DNA of 64,000 nt, from positions 5,394,001 through 5,458,000 of the forward strand of contig NC_052106.1 of assembly GCF_012273895.1 (NCBI RefSeq), written 5' to 3'. The DNA is from Zerene cesonia (Eukaryota > Arthropoda > Insecta > Lepidoptera > Pieridae). Position numbers and translations under genes: made by a program. The notes under the pieces were generated by a model. The model was not told where the DNA came from. It saw only the letters and a list, made by a program, of their open reading frames with translations, and did no database searches. Below, piece after piece: positions 26,896-41,800 of this stretch (positions are counted from its first letter, which is position 1; every line of letters starts with the position of its first letter).

Positions 26896-29800
26896 TCAAT
26901 CATTTCTATCTCTCGGATAGGACTCAGGTAACGTGAACTCAGAAATGGGCGATATGTACAATGGATTCAATTCTTGCATATTCTTTCTGCTCTCTTGCGC
27001 TTCCTGTAAGAACTTAGCATACGCTCGTCTATCTGAGACTATTTGAGCGCTCTTTACGCCTAAAATGATTATTATTCCGCCGAGAATAACACACGCCATT
27101 GTTATAATCGCACTTGTCATGATCTTGGCGGTGGTTGGTTGGGAACATTCTTTTGATCTGATGACGATTTCCATGGATATCATAGATTGTACTGCTGCGT
27201 TGTAGGTGTATCTGTATTCACATTCAAGCCCGTCCTCCAAACGCCGCAAGATGCAGGGGATATCGAAGGATTTCTCGGTAGCTGAAAACAATTTTTGGGT
27301 TTCTTTAACCATGTAGAATTTAAAGAAGTGTAAAGTCCTATTTCCTCGTAAAGGGTATGGGTTACGTAAAAATTATTTAGTAATCTCTGGTATGGAACAA
27401 ATGAAATGAAATACATCTTTTTTCCACTGGCAATCGAACTCAAGCCCAGACGGTTCGCTTACGGTTTTCTTAATAACCGTACCAACCAATTAAAGACTTC
27501 TATTAAAACATGTAGCAACGGAAACCATGTCCACGTGTAGATACAGTTTGAAATTAAATACGGCATAAATAATATTTAAAAGGAATAATGAATTATAAAA
27601 AAAAATATTTCCATACTAGCTTCCTATATTATCTATTCAATAATTAATATGAATTCAATATTAAAATACACGCATAGTACAAACTACTGTATAATATAAT
27701 ACTGTGTATAGGCATTAGGCATGGCTGCGTATTTTCTACTTTATAATTATTATCAATACGCGGGTAATTGCCATACAGATATAATCATAAATTTATACTG
27801 AAACCAGAGCAAAACTAGTTAATTAACAGTTAACATTAATAATACAGAAACATTACTTTTCAAACCAAATACGATTAATTTTCAAAACACATATCTTAAC
27901 TGCTACATAAATTAGCGGAGTTTTTAGTCTAATGTAAATGAAGCATCTAATAAGTACTACTGTAAAAAAATAAACTAGATACCTATTTCTCTCTAATGGT
28001 ACATTAAATCTCAACACCGATTACTGACGCAGTTACAGACAGCTATTACCCTAGATATCCCATTTATTATTCTCTAGATCATTGTAAACACACAATTTTA
28101 TATGTTTATACGTACATTTAATATATTTTATATGCATCTATGATTAGAATTGGGTTGTGAAAGATGCAAACCTATACTTTTTAAGTTAGCAATACCAGGC
28201 ATACCGCGATAAAATATGAACGTTTTTTACAATAATTTTTAGTTTAATCATCATAGCGTTAGTAATTACTATATGGTATACTGTAGATCTAATTTTAATA
28301 AAGTGAATGTCATTCTGATTAAGGTTTCGTAGTTTTAAAAATGCAATTATTTGTGTTTGCTTTATAGATTCTGGTTAAAGACTTCTCCGTTCTTCTTCCC
28401 CCATTCTCATACTCACCATCATGTAACCTCTCGCTAACAGTATAATTAACGCCCGCAATGCTGCACGACTCAGTGCAGTTGTTGTTCAAATGGCAGAGCA
28501 CGCACGGCTCTGCGTTCGCGCACAGCGGGTTCTCGCACGTGGCGCACATTTCGCAGAACATGCCCGAGTATTTCATACCGTCTGCTGATGCGGAACATTC
28601 GCAACGACCTGGAGATACGATTTTCTTATGAATTGATATTTGTGTGAGAACTTCCTAAGTTGTACCATTCTTTGTATATGATCCTTCTTGAAATAATAAT
28701 TATCCATAATAATTATAGTTAACGGATACAATGCGTGAAGAAAACATATAACTACCCAAAAATATCATCATCATGCTGCTCTATGCGAGAAATATTGCGC
28801 ACAATACAAATACCTTTAATAAAAATGTGTACTTTACAACATCTTCACAAACACCCTACTTTTGTGTTGATGGCTCACCATCAGGCAGCCTACCGCGTCG
28901 GCTGACACCTTTACTATATAAAAAAAAATTTATTTGTTTGTAGATTGTCAGTAGCGTACCACACACACAGTCCCCATGGCCCGAGCACACCTCGCCCGTG
29001 GGCGGCGCGCAGGCGCTGACATCAGTTGTGCAGTCGCACGCGGCGCCACTCCAGCCCGGCTCGCATGCGCACTGCCCGCACACGCACACGCCGTGCTCCA
29101 CGCCGCCGCACTCCATGCCGTTCATTCTGAAATTTTACACCGGATATTTAAATAGCGTATACGAGCATTGGCTATGACTGGAGAAATATAAAACTTCCAT
29201 TAATTTAATGCTATAAAATCTTTAAAAAACTAAAAAAAAAATTGTTTTTTGTTGTCGTTTAAGGCTTAATTATTTTGCCATTATGGAAATTATCCAGTTT
29301 GAAAGCGTCCAAATGAATGAGATTGTAGCATATTTATAAGATTGGAATTTATTGCTAACTAGAACAACTGTAAATTGTTATTATATATAAATGTATGTTG
29401 AATATAATGAGTATAATGGAAAAAACATCACCTTACTGAAGTTAAATGCAGAAACATCATGCGTTGTTTACGTTATATGTTTTCCATTAGGCGCATAAGG
29501 TTTACTAGAAGTCTCAAATCTGGATTCTTATAAATTCAAGTGTAACTACTTAACTTGTATTAAACTTGTTTTAACGGTATCACCGTAATAACAACAATGA
29601 CAAAACTATGATATACCAAACCGACAAATGCCAATTAAATACCGAAAACATAACAGAATTAGAACCCCCAACTCACCCACTAATCTCACAATCTTTACAC
29701 TGGCAGAACTTGCCACTAAAGCCGCGATCACACTCGCATTTCCCGCACAAGCAGTCCCCTGCGCCGGAGCAGGTCATCAGGCGGGTGGAGTTGGGCTCTC

Positions 29801-32800
29801 GGCATTGAGACAGCAGCGCTACAGACGCTGCATCATCTTCTATGGAGCAATCACATTTTGGCCCAGACCTGAATGATAATAAATTTCATGTGTATAAGGA
29901 TTAAGGTTTGTTATGGTAGACTAAGTATTTTTAACAAACATCCCGTCAATATAACGCGATTAAAACTCGGATATACGTTTTGGGTGGCGATAGATAATTA
30001 TAGAGAAATGATTCGATGATTAAATTTATATAATAATGCAATAACTATGGTTGAATATGTTTAGGATAAATTGTTATAATAGTAAATAAACAAAGGGTTG
30101 CCTGGAAGAAATCACTCCAAAATGATAAGGCCGCCCCGTTATACATTATCTTTAACTAGTGTTTATATTTTCTTTTTTATTCTTCTTTCTATAATGTGTA
30201 ATAAAAGTGTTAATTAAAAAATGAAAATAAATAAATAAAATAAATATAACGACAATAACTGTTTCATCTGACTTTACTTTTGTACATTGTATGCATTCCC
30301 GATAATGTAACAAAGGAAAGTTGCTCTCTGAGTTTTTTTTTATGTCATAGTCGGCAATGGAGCTGGTGGGTCGCCCGATGGTAAGCGCTACCACCGCCCA
30401 TGGACATTTGGAGAGGTGTAAGGTCGAATGCAGACCTTACGCCTCTTCAAATGGATTGCCGACTGCAAAATGGAAAGGGATTAGGAAAGGATTGAAGAGA
30501 GGAATAAAGGAAATGACTGGAAAGGCTAAGGAAGAGGATATGGGCCTCCGGCTCCCCCACTCACCGAACTAAACACAGCAGTATGCTATTTCACGCCGGT
30601 CTTCTGTGGGGGTGTGGTACTTCCCCGGTGCGAGCTGGCCCAATTCGTGCCGAAGCGTGCTCGACTACCACATTCGAGCACGCTTCATGCTCTCTGATTA
30701 AACTCTACGTTCAAATACTTTCAACAATAGATATACTATATACCCGATAAATAATACCAAACATACATTACAACAAAAACATTTCAACCAATTACCAACA
30801 TCCGAGTTATTTTAACACACATTAAACCTTAAGCAAAGTTAAGCTTACCATCCTTTATTACACTGGCAAACACCACAAACAAGGTGAGAGTGTGTAGGGC
30901 ACGTCAACGACATGTCCTTTATCAGATCACTCTCGCAGTTGCACCCGCATTGTATATCCACCTCCAGGGTCAAGGAATCCTGGCCCAACTGACTTTCAGA
31001 TATCGTGATTGTTTGGTGCGACTGGAAATAACATAACAGTATTACGATTTAGTTAAATACCAATTGTTCGACTACTTTGTATCAAACTTTTAACTGATTT
31101 AATTTGCATCATCACATAATTAAGTTTATTGTATTTAACCCTCATAGGAGGCCTGTGTCCCAGCAGTGGGAACATATATGGGCTGATAATGATGATGATG
31201 ATGATGATGATTTAATCATTAATTAATAAGGCAGAATATGCAATATTTCAATTGTATAAAAACAATTCAAGAGTACAGATCATAAAAATTATGTTCCGCA
31301 TTACATTCAATATTTGATCAAAAATAAGAGAAAAGTGAGTTTATATAAAATGCAAATATTTAAGACGTTGAATTTTAAATATAATATCTATTGGAAATAC
31401 TAAATAAATAAACACCACGTATAAGATACTACAAAAACTATAATGTTATTCAAATAAGTTGCTAATTAATGTAATACACATACGCAAAACAGATACGAAC
31501 CTTTTTAAATTCGGGACAGGAATCCAGCGTAACGTGAGCCTCGTAATTAAGAGTCATGCCGTACTCGACGCCGGAGCAGCGCCTCGCTTCAATCAACATG
31601 CCACCTTTCACTCCACAATCGGTAAAGTACTTAACCTTCACAGGGCCCGAACTGGCATCGTCTTCGAAATCCACGACACTCACAATGTCTTCGTAACCCG
31701 TTTTTACTAACTTCAAAATGTTAGAACTGTCGCTTTCCAATTTAGCGATGTACGTGAAATCGCTTAGGAGTTGGTGTAAGCTATCGTAGTGGTCTTTTAC
31801 ACTTTCCGTGACTGCGAAAATAACGTTAACCTGAAATTTAATATGATGTTGAATAAACAAGACATAATTGCTTTTGAGAGCTTCTCAATTTAATACTTAG
31901 TTTTAAAAGACAGTAAAATATATCAAAAGCACCTAAAAATTGAATAAAATTGTCATTTATGTTTAAGCTTTTAAAAACGTTTAGTTATTAAGCATTTAAA
32001 CCCTCAATTTCAATTAGATAATTAAGTGTACTTAGCATAATTTTGGCTCGTATAGTCGGAAGACATTCATAGTGTAGGTGGCAATATGAAAGAAAATATT
32101 AGCTTAAGCTGTTTGACCGAAGAAAATAGAATAAACATTAGCGAAGATTAAACAAAAACCTTACACAACCGAATGAGTAACTCAAAACATAAGTACACTA
32201 TAATCTTTGCGATAAGGAAAGAAAAGAATTGCGTAACATATTTTAATCTATTTCTGCAAACAGTGCCTGATTCTATTTACCTTATACTTATCTAAGAGTC
32301 GGTAAACTTGTGCTATGGAGGGATAGTCGTATTTAGCGGCTTCAGAATAATACCCGTTTTCGTCTAAATGGCATGTTTCATCGTTTTTCAGGGAAGCGCC
32401 GCCTGTAAATAGATCGTGATTTGTTAATAATTTAGCAATTGCAAATCTGCAAATAGTATATAGACTTATTTAAAACATCCTAATTAAATGTGAAACATTT
32501 ATCTGCGCTTGTGTATGAATATTATTAAATATAAATGATTTAGTCTTAGTATAGTTTAAGGTATTTAGCCGAATACCTATTCTGTGGAATTATAAATTAG
32601 TTATTGAGGATTTTGATTCTGAATTAGGTATTTGAGCGTGACCCCTTGTTTTTTAAGGTATTTATTATACAATCACCTAATTTTCCATCGCCAGCGGTAT
32701 GCAGCAATCCGTCAGACAATAAAATGATAATTTTCCGGCTCCGCGCAGCCCAGCCAATCCGGCTGCCGCAAGTGATCGCTTGAACAAGCGCATCTAATTG

Positions 32801-35800
32801 CGCCTCCGCGTTATCCAAATTTGCCGTCACAGAACTGCTGTTTACACTCTCTATGAATGCATTCACCTAGAAATAAATAACAATATATTTTAATAAGTAT
32901 CATAATATCGAATAATCGTTCTATTTCAAATTGTACAAACATAAAGATTTTCTACCTAAAGCAATACCAATATTTTTTAATTATAGGGCGATTAATACTT
33001 TGCCAAAGTAAGAAGTTCATTTTACCCATGTTATTATGAAACATATTTTGATGTCACAATCGCTAATAAATCCATAATTTTACAAATAGGGTTTAGTTAG
33101 TTTGATTTTGTTAATATTTGTTAGTACTGCTAACAATAATTAACAAATTCACGAAGAAACTTAATAACATGTGGTTTCATAAATTGCCAATCAAAAAGAT
33201 AATTTATTAAGTTATACTGAATAATATTTGATTGAATTTTATCAACAAATTACCGTATTAGTAAGGGATAGATGATGTTTGTAGCTGTAGGTAGCCTCGC
33301 AATCTTCTTCCTCAACAGTGCAGGGGTTGGCCCTACGCCCCGGGTCTACACTTATAAAAGGCATAACAGGCTTCTCGGCAAAACTTCCAAATCCTAATCT
33401 AGAAATTATCACGATCAATATATTATTGTTTTCATAGACCTCATGGAGACTGTCTCAAATACTACAAAAAAAAAAACAACTTTACTAAGCTGTGTCATTA
33501 ACCCAAAATATATTTTGTTTTGCTATTTAATAGTAGTACATTTTTACGCATGTGCACGTTCGAAAATACGCTAAAGTTTTGCGTTATTATATTTATATAA
33601 TTTGTCTTATATTAGCATCATAATGAATGTTATAAATGAAAGCCTTTAATCATAAATTAATATAAAAATTGGTAACTACCTAAAATTATCAGTCAAGTTT
33701 TTCAGCATTTCAGGAAGATCGTCCCTCAAAGACACGAGCGTCTCCTTGTCGTCCTTCATCGACCACGTGAGATCCATCAAGTAGTACAGATCTAACGGAT
33801 AATTTCTCGCTGGACGGTATTGAAACTGGATTTTTCTTGTTTCACCTGAAAACAAAGTATCTAATTTAGAAAATAACCTATTTATAGCTAGATCATCTTT
33901 TAGACTTTGCAACTGTAGTAGCAAATTTTAATGTAAATATAATGAAGAAACAAATCTTTATTAGTTTTCTCTAGTCTCTTATACTCTTACACTCATTTGA
34001 TATCTTTTGCTTTTATATCAGTTCAACAAATAGAGATATCTAAAAAATATAAATATCCCTTACTTCCCCAATAGAGCTTGATTCGAAAAAAGACTTTTTT
34101 TTCTTCTTTTTTCATTTCATTACAATCAAACTCTACTTACGTGGTTTTAAAGAAAGCTTTATCCTCTGCGGTTGGATCTGTACAGCCTCCAGACTGTCTG
34201 GCAACATATCTTGGAGGCTGCGATTGTCTGACACCTGCCACACCGACTTCTCTGGCCGTTGTATCATACCTTGTCCACATCCGAAGGCGACTAAGCTGGA
34301 ATATTTGTATGATTTAACTACTTTCTTAGATTTGAGTATTTTCAGATTAAATAAGTGTATAAATAAAAGTATAAGAGAACTTTGAGAGCTAAAAAAATAT
34401 GATATTACTTAAATGTCGTTCAAATTTATAAAGATTATTGTTGTACGATTGATCAAAACGCGAAAAATTTCTAAACAAACTACTGAAATTTTGTATACAG
34501 AGGATGTTGTAAGTGTTTCTCTGTAGGTATCACAACTACAACTGCTCCAGAAATATACAATACAATGTAAAAACAAATATTTATTATGTTTATTACGATA
34601 TGTGCAGGGAACACACTATATTTATTTATTTACACTTTATTGTGCTGTCATACATAACGCATCCTTAAAATAAATGACTTAAAACTAAACCAGCACAGCG
34701 GTCGGCCTTATCACTAAAGAGTTATCTCTTCCAGGCAACCAACTATAATACATACGTGAAGGTTTTAGACTACCCACTGTGTATTAATACATCATTAAAA
34801 ATTATAAACATAAAAATTACACTCGATGCCAAATAGGGCAAAGGTCACTTCTTTTAAACCTGTACATCTCATTCTGAGCGCTTTTACTGTCTTAAAACAT
34901 TTTGTTCGCCGTCGATCAATGATAACATTAACTAACTCAGCATGCGTTTCCAATGAAATAAACCTCCGGCCGTACTTGCTACGCTGTTGATGCGTTATCA
35001 TAGATATTACAACACACAATACACAGCATTCTTGTTTCTTAAACTGTTAGTAGTTAATTGTATAAATGATTTAGAAATTAAAAACTTTTCAACGGATTTT
35101 AAACGCGATTTATTCATTATATTATTAACCCGACGTTTCGAACACTACGCGCGTCGTTCGTGCGCGCGTTTAAAATCCGTTGAAAAGTTTTTAATTTCTA
35201 AATGTATAATACTCGCGTAAAACCAAACACAAGAAAATACTATGTATAAATGATGTAAAATACTTAACGATGATGGGCCCAAAAAATTAATTGTAACATA
35301 TCGCCTATTTTAATAGAATTTTACATATACTGTACTATTCGGGGTTTAAAAGGGAAGAGAATGAGGTAATTGTTACGTAAAGTCAAGTTCACGGTATAAT
35401 ATCAATATGGCAACATGATTATATGGCTAACATATTACAAAATATTACCAAGCCAAGATTTTTTTTGTTGATATTCAAAGATATATACATTAGACTATAG
35501 CTTTCGAATCGTAGCCTATTATTATGATGCTTTACGTCCCATTGATCCCTTCACGTTGTAATCACGATCTAAGATCAATCAAAAAATGACTTGATCAGTC
35601 TCTCATTCAAGGTGCGAGTAACGCAAATAACTGTTGTAATTAAATGTTGTTAACCTCCCGCATTGTGTGCCGCAATTGTGCAAGGGAGTATTATTACAAT
35701 AAAATTTCATTTCAGATAATTTCGTTTAAAATAGTACATTTTAATAAAATTACGCAATACAAACATATATATAGATATATAACAAGCCACATGAATACGT

Positions 35801-38800
35801 GCGTACATGCATGTCTCAACCATCTGTTTAAGCCGAATAAGCCGCTTCATTAATAGCCTAGGCTCTTAATTAAACGGCGCCGTATCTGAATGATATCCAG
35901 CCGTAGCGATTAATATAACAACGGCTATATAAAAACCATAAACCTATAAGCTAGATAAGAATATCCTACACCCTTTCTCGGGTCTGAAACTATCTCTGTA
36001 CCAAAATTCATCCAAATCGGTTAACTGGTACACGCGTGAAGAATAGAGGCAGTCAGACAGATTGAGTTCATTTAACATTTATACACAATAATAGACCTTA
36101 GTCTATAGTCCATAGTCCAATAAGAAGTTACCTCTCATCATCATTGCAGCGTGGAGCAGTGGCTGGGTAGTAAGGGTCGGCGCACCAGCGGCAATGCGAC
36201 GCGGCGGAAAGGCACGGTCCACACTCCTCATGCTGGATGCAAACCAGCTTGTTTATTAGATCCTGCTGTTGTATCACTGGAACAATTGTATGAATACGCA
36301 TTGTAATAGGTGTTTCGGAAGTGTTCATAAGGTGTAAAAAAAACAAATATTACATACGTAATATAGGTATTTTTTGTTTACTCTAATACATAAATTTTAA
36401 TGATTTACGATGTATTTACCATCTGAATTGAAAATTAGAAATATGATAGAAGGTATATATTCTCTACATAAATAGGTAGTAGGTACCTATAGTTGCGTGA
36501 TTATAAGATTTTTATAAGTTATTTTTCGAAACATTGTAATATTACGATAATTAGTGTTATATGAATATTGTGTAAAGTATGTGATCATTTTTGAAAACGA
36601 TAATGAAAATTCTTTATTGCGTAAAAAATCAAAAAATAAGCAGTCGTACAACAAAACTTAAACTAAATTCGCAAAGGGCGGCCTTATCGCTAGGTAGCGA
36701 TCTCTACCAGGCAACCCTAACAACAAAGGAAAATAAAAATATGTGCAGTTGTCATTTTTATGTGCAATTGTCAGCTATTAAAAACTTCAAGTGCAACTAA
36801 GAATAATGCACATGTTTATTTAAAGTGGTAATGTAATTATAACTAAACTAACATCGCTGCCAATTGGTATCGCGCCCAAAGTAAACCTTACCTTGAAGCT
36901 CAGCTGCTTGCATCACTTTACAAATGAAAACGATATCAGAAGAGAGAAAGTTTGAACCTTTAACCTTTCTTCTACGGTATTTGCTTATTTGCATATGTTT
37001 TAACGTTATTAGGGAATGGGTGTGCCTATAGACCTATAAGTAATTTGAGGCACAAATAAATGCATGTAAGCTCTGAAAAGTCGTCTCTCAATGTAGCTAT
37101 ATGACATTACTAGCGGAATACATTTTCATTTTGCACTAATTCTCTAACGCTGGAGGAAAAAAATTACTTTAAAAAATGTTAGATTTGGTAGAAGCAATGG
37201 TAAATCCACCGAAAATAATCGTGTAACCTTACTGTATTAGAAAACCAGTCAGATTCGTGGCATCCACGATTTCACATGTCGGTGTCTTTTATCTGAGGCT
37301 TTAAGAGTATAGCAAGATTAACGTGTGCTTCGGGTTTAATCAAAGCCACGAAAATACCATAAATGATTGTTATCGGCCATCATGCTATCAAATCTTCTAA
37401 CCCTGTAGAGCTTAAATATAATGTGGATGAATGTCTGTTATCCGATTCTTCTTTTCATTTGTTATATTCAAATATATAAAATATAGTTTATAATTGCTAT
37501 AATATTACCTAAAGAAAAGTTTATATGCCTCATGGTAAGAATTTCAGCAACTCAGTATTTACTTCTACTAGCTGCTTGCCCCGGCTTCGTCCGTGGTACA
37601 TACCCTATGTCACTCAGATTTGAATCTTTCTAATGGTGAAAGAATTTTTAAAATCGCTCCAGTGGCTTTCGTGTGAAAACGTTACAAACATACAAAAGCT
37701 TCCTCTTCATAATATTAGTGTAGATAAATCTTTTAAGAACACACGTTCTATTCATTGATAAAATCAGTCATCGAATATCATTCGCTATCTAGGACACACA
37801 TGACAGAAAAGAAAAATGGTAGTGGTCAAAGCGGTAAATAACAATAGAATTAATGTCATTAGCGATACAGACACTAGACAGGTTCATAAGTGTGGCCTGA
37901 ATCGTGCCGCGACTTATTTTACGCATTGCGTACCTATCATTGTTGTCAGAGCAATTCACATATAATGGAAACTTTTGAGAATGCTTTTCAAATATATTTA
38001 ATTTTTGTTATGCTTTTCAAAGACAAAAGTGGCTTAACATATATAGTATTATCTTAGTAAAAGGGCTGGCAGGCTGTTTACTTAAATTGTGACATTGTTT
38101 ATTTGTTAATGTCCATTAAAATTTTATTTTTTATGAATGAAAACCTACCTGTACCGAAACTAAAACAATCCGCTACTAAAAATGTATCTTATAAACTCTA
38201 CGTGTTTGAAAGTATCATAAAAGCGATTGAAATAGCTATTTATATGAATGTATAATGTAGGTCTTGAATGTATTTCTAAAGAAACATTATTTGTTTATTT
38301 CGACCGTCCGTTTCTTAGTTAGTTGTTTGGACTCATTGTAATATAACACCATCATACCCATCTGGGGTATATTTAAGGCCTAATGAAATGCAAACATACA
38401 ATATGAAACAACTTTTTACTAATATTTAATTTAAAGGATTTACATTGATACAATTTACAAATGTTTGTTTTTACGACTTTCAAAGTGACTTTTCAATACT
38501 GATTTAAACGACTTGAAAAATATGAATATTGTAAATACAGTTTCATGATATTTATTCAAAGCAATTTACATTTCACATTACTTTAAGGACCGTGTGAAAA
38601 AATAGCATCATTTTGTTATCAGTACCTATGATAACAAAATAATGATTCAAGCATGACACAGACTTACGCCGACCTCAATCCGCATACTCGTCGCACCCAT
38701 TGATTACTTATTTGTTTATGTACGGAGACACTACACGTCTATACTGAAAATGCGTCTATTTTTATTCAATAGAAGGCACGTAAACTTGCATTCTCAGTTC

Positions 38801-41800
38801 CATATTTTGAAAAATGACTTTTTGGAATAGGTATTATTATTATTCCCTTATAGTACTTTACAACTTATTATCAACTACTCGGTACACTTCCTTACTTTCG
38901 TTAAAATAATTTCAAATAGCATTGTAATAGTTCATCATATAAATTTGTCGGCATTCGTGTTTTTAATGAAATTCGTCGGTAAAAACTGTGACACCTACAC
39001 CAGTCGCAAATATGGTATAATGACTTCCATTTAAAACCAAAGCGAACTCACTGTGTCAGCTTTGAACTTTTTCGAAGAATGCTAAACATTTTAACAACTT
39101 TTTGCTTTGTATAGCTGTAAGAAAATCAACGATATGAAATTTTAAAGTTACATCAATAGTTTTATGAAAATGTATTACAATATGCTTCTTATATGACAGT
39201 ATAGTAAATTGTCACCATGAATTATTTATTTCTTAGGAAGAGTTACATTGTGTGTGTATATTCAAAATACAATATTTTAGTGTGCATTTATTATAAGTGC
39301 TTTATAACAAATAATGACTGTTTAATTTTAAAAAGCTACTATCGTGTTTTCTTCGTAGGCAACAACGTTCTGGAAACAATTTAAGACATGTAATATTTTT
39401 ACCACAAGCTCATCAACATCTTACGAAATAGATATGAGAGGTCCATCTTTACTGTTTACATTTAAGTCTAGGTATCTAGCTTCTTCTTTATATCGAATAG
39501 TATCTCAAACAAATCAAACCTGTAAAGTGATCACTTTAAATGTTCGAATAAAACAAAGCTGAGCTATAATTAAATGTAAATATTAAGTGGGCGTGTATTG
39601 ACATAAAACAGATGACCGCAACATGAAGCAAAATAATATGCTTACATCATTTACATGGTCAATCTATGTATCTGCTTATTTGGATTCATATTAAATAAAT
39701 ATAATATAAACTAAAGATAGCATGAAAACACGAAAGTTACAATTTTAGTTCTAAATATGTTATATATTCTGTATCTAAACGGTAAAATTTATAACAGTTT
39801 ACCTATTACGTTAATTCACCGACTTTGTTTGCTCTGGAAATAAAAGTTATTTTTAGGGTTCTCTACCCATAGGGTAAACCGAGGCTTTAATACTTAAGAC
39901 TTCCCTGCATTATAACAAAAATTAATAATCACAAACCGGGGTTATGCACGATTATGAATTAGTTGGGTGACAATATTATTGTCGCGACTCACACTGGACT
40001 GGAGTTTTTCGAGTATATACTCACACTACTCCAAAGTAAGTCCATAACGTAATTTTTATATAATACTAGCTGACCCGACAAACGCTGTTCTGCCTTATCC
40101 TTATCATTTTTGTTATAAAAAATAGATGTTGGCTGATTCTCAGACCTACCCGATATGTACACAAAATTTCATTTGAATCGGTCCACCCGTTTCGGAGGAA
40201 TATGGTAACTAACATTGTGCCACGACAATTTTATATATAAGAAAAACCATCGATATATTACCCTTTAATTAATACAAAACCTTCTCACATATCAAATATA
40301 ATACGCAAGAAAGTATATGAAACATAACAACAGACAATTAATTGGACGCACATGGCGCCGCGGGATGAAGCTATTCATCTAATACCTATTACACGCACGT
40401 GTTAAAGCGAATAAAATTGTAGCATCCATTTTCTGATATATTTGACACCCTATAATTAAAGCTGCATTGTTGGTCTTTCATAAGTATAGAAGCGACGCTT
40501 TTTCTTCACTTTCTTTAATTGGTTATACCAAAGGTTTACGAAGTTGAACAAAGTTATACTATTCAATTTAATATCTATAATGAATTTATGAATTTTATAA
40601 CGTGTCAACTTCCGTTAATTATAAGTAATTATTATAAAATCCGCAGAGTATCCGAATTTTAAAATTTTCATATGCCACGTCACATGTATTTTAACTAAAA
40701 CGGTTGAATTTTAAAGGTTAATCTGTAATGCGATGATTTTTTTTCGTAAGAATTAAGATTAAGAGAGTCAGATTTTTGTTCGATATAAGTAGATTTAGGA
40801 TTATAGATAGAATTATTTTATTTTTGTTTATTAGTTATTTACTTTTTCTACGTATGTACATATATATTAACAGTAGAATGGTTACGTTCTACGTTTGTAT
40901 TTATTCATGGAACGTTATTTAGGTCTGCTTACATTAGAATCGTGATGTATCCTCAGCGACGTCAACATTTCATCTCAATAAAACTTGTATTTCATATGTA
41001 TTATATATATTAAAAATTATCTTCCGTTTTTCTCAATTTGTCGAGGTTTTTGATTCTTTCAATTTAACTGCTACATACTATGACCAGTATGGTATAGAAG
41101 ATTTTAGTTTAATATTTATAAATATTAATATTTAATAATCATTAAGATTCAAATTTACACAATTCACCATTATCACCGAATTAAATAAACAACAATATTG
41201 TCTACTAAAGTACTAAGGTAGGGATATAACAATATTCTACGCAAAAACAATAAATTTGTAACGTCATATACTTTGTATTGTAGCAATTAACTAACTAGAA
41301 ACTCCCACTAAGTTTTAAAGTTTATTACAATAAGGAAGAGTTTATTTACAGCGCAACACGCTTATGTATTTATAGATAACATTGCGATGCACTAAATTTC
41401 AGTTCAAATTATCTATCTAAACTTAAATGTTTGTTCAAAAATACCCGCTTACGTGTACAGGAATTCAGGATCATTGTGTTGATCCTTATGTATGAAGGAA
41501 GATCTAGAGATTTAAAGAATATTTAATTGTGGGTTAAAGTTATGTTACAGTTGTGTATTTTAGTATCGGGCCAATTTAACCAAAAACGTACCTAATTCAT
41601 CTTGTTTTTTCCGTAACACATTTTTTATTTACCTTTGTAAATACCTCATCTGTCGCTTAAAGATTTAAAAATATCAGAAAATCCTTTAAACTTTTCACTT
41701 CCATACTTTCATCATCATAAACACGAAATCGTTGCATCGATGGAGTTAATATTAAAGCTTTTACGACGTTCAAACTAATTCCGTCAACGTGGAAACAAAA

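Noticed and set aside
29608..29876. Two overlapping plus-strand frames
   Set aside because: Antisense shadows of the integrin cysteine-rich exon 29677-29868.
30357..30572. 71-codon plus-strand frame
   Set aside because: It lies inside the interspersed repeat that has an inverted copy at 23.9 kb.
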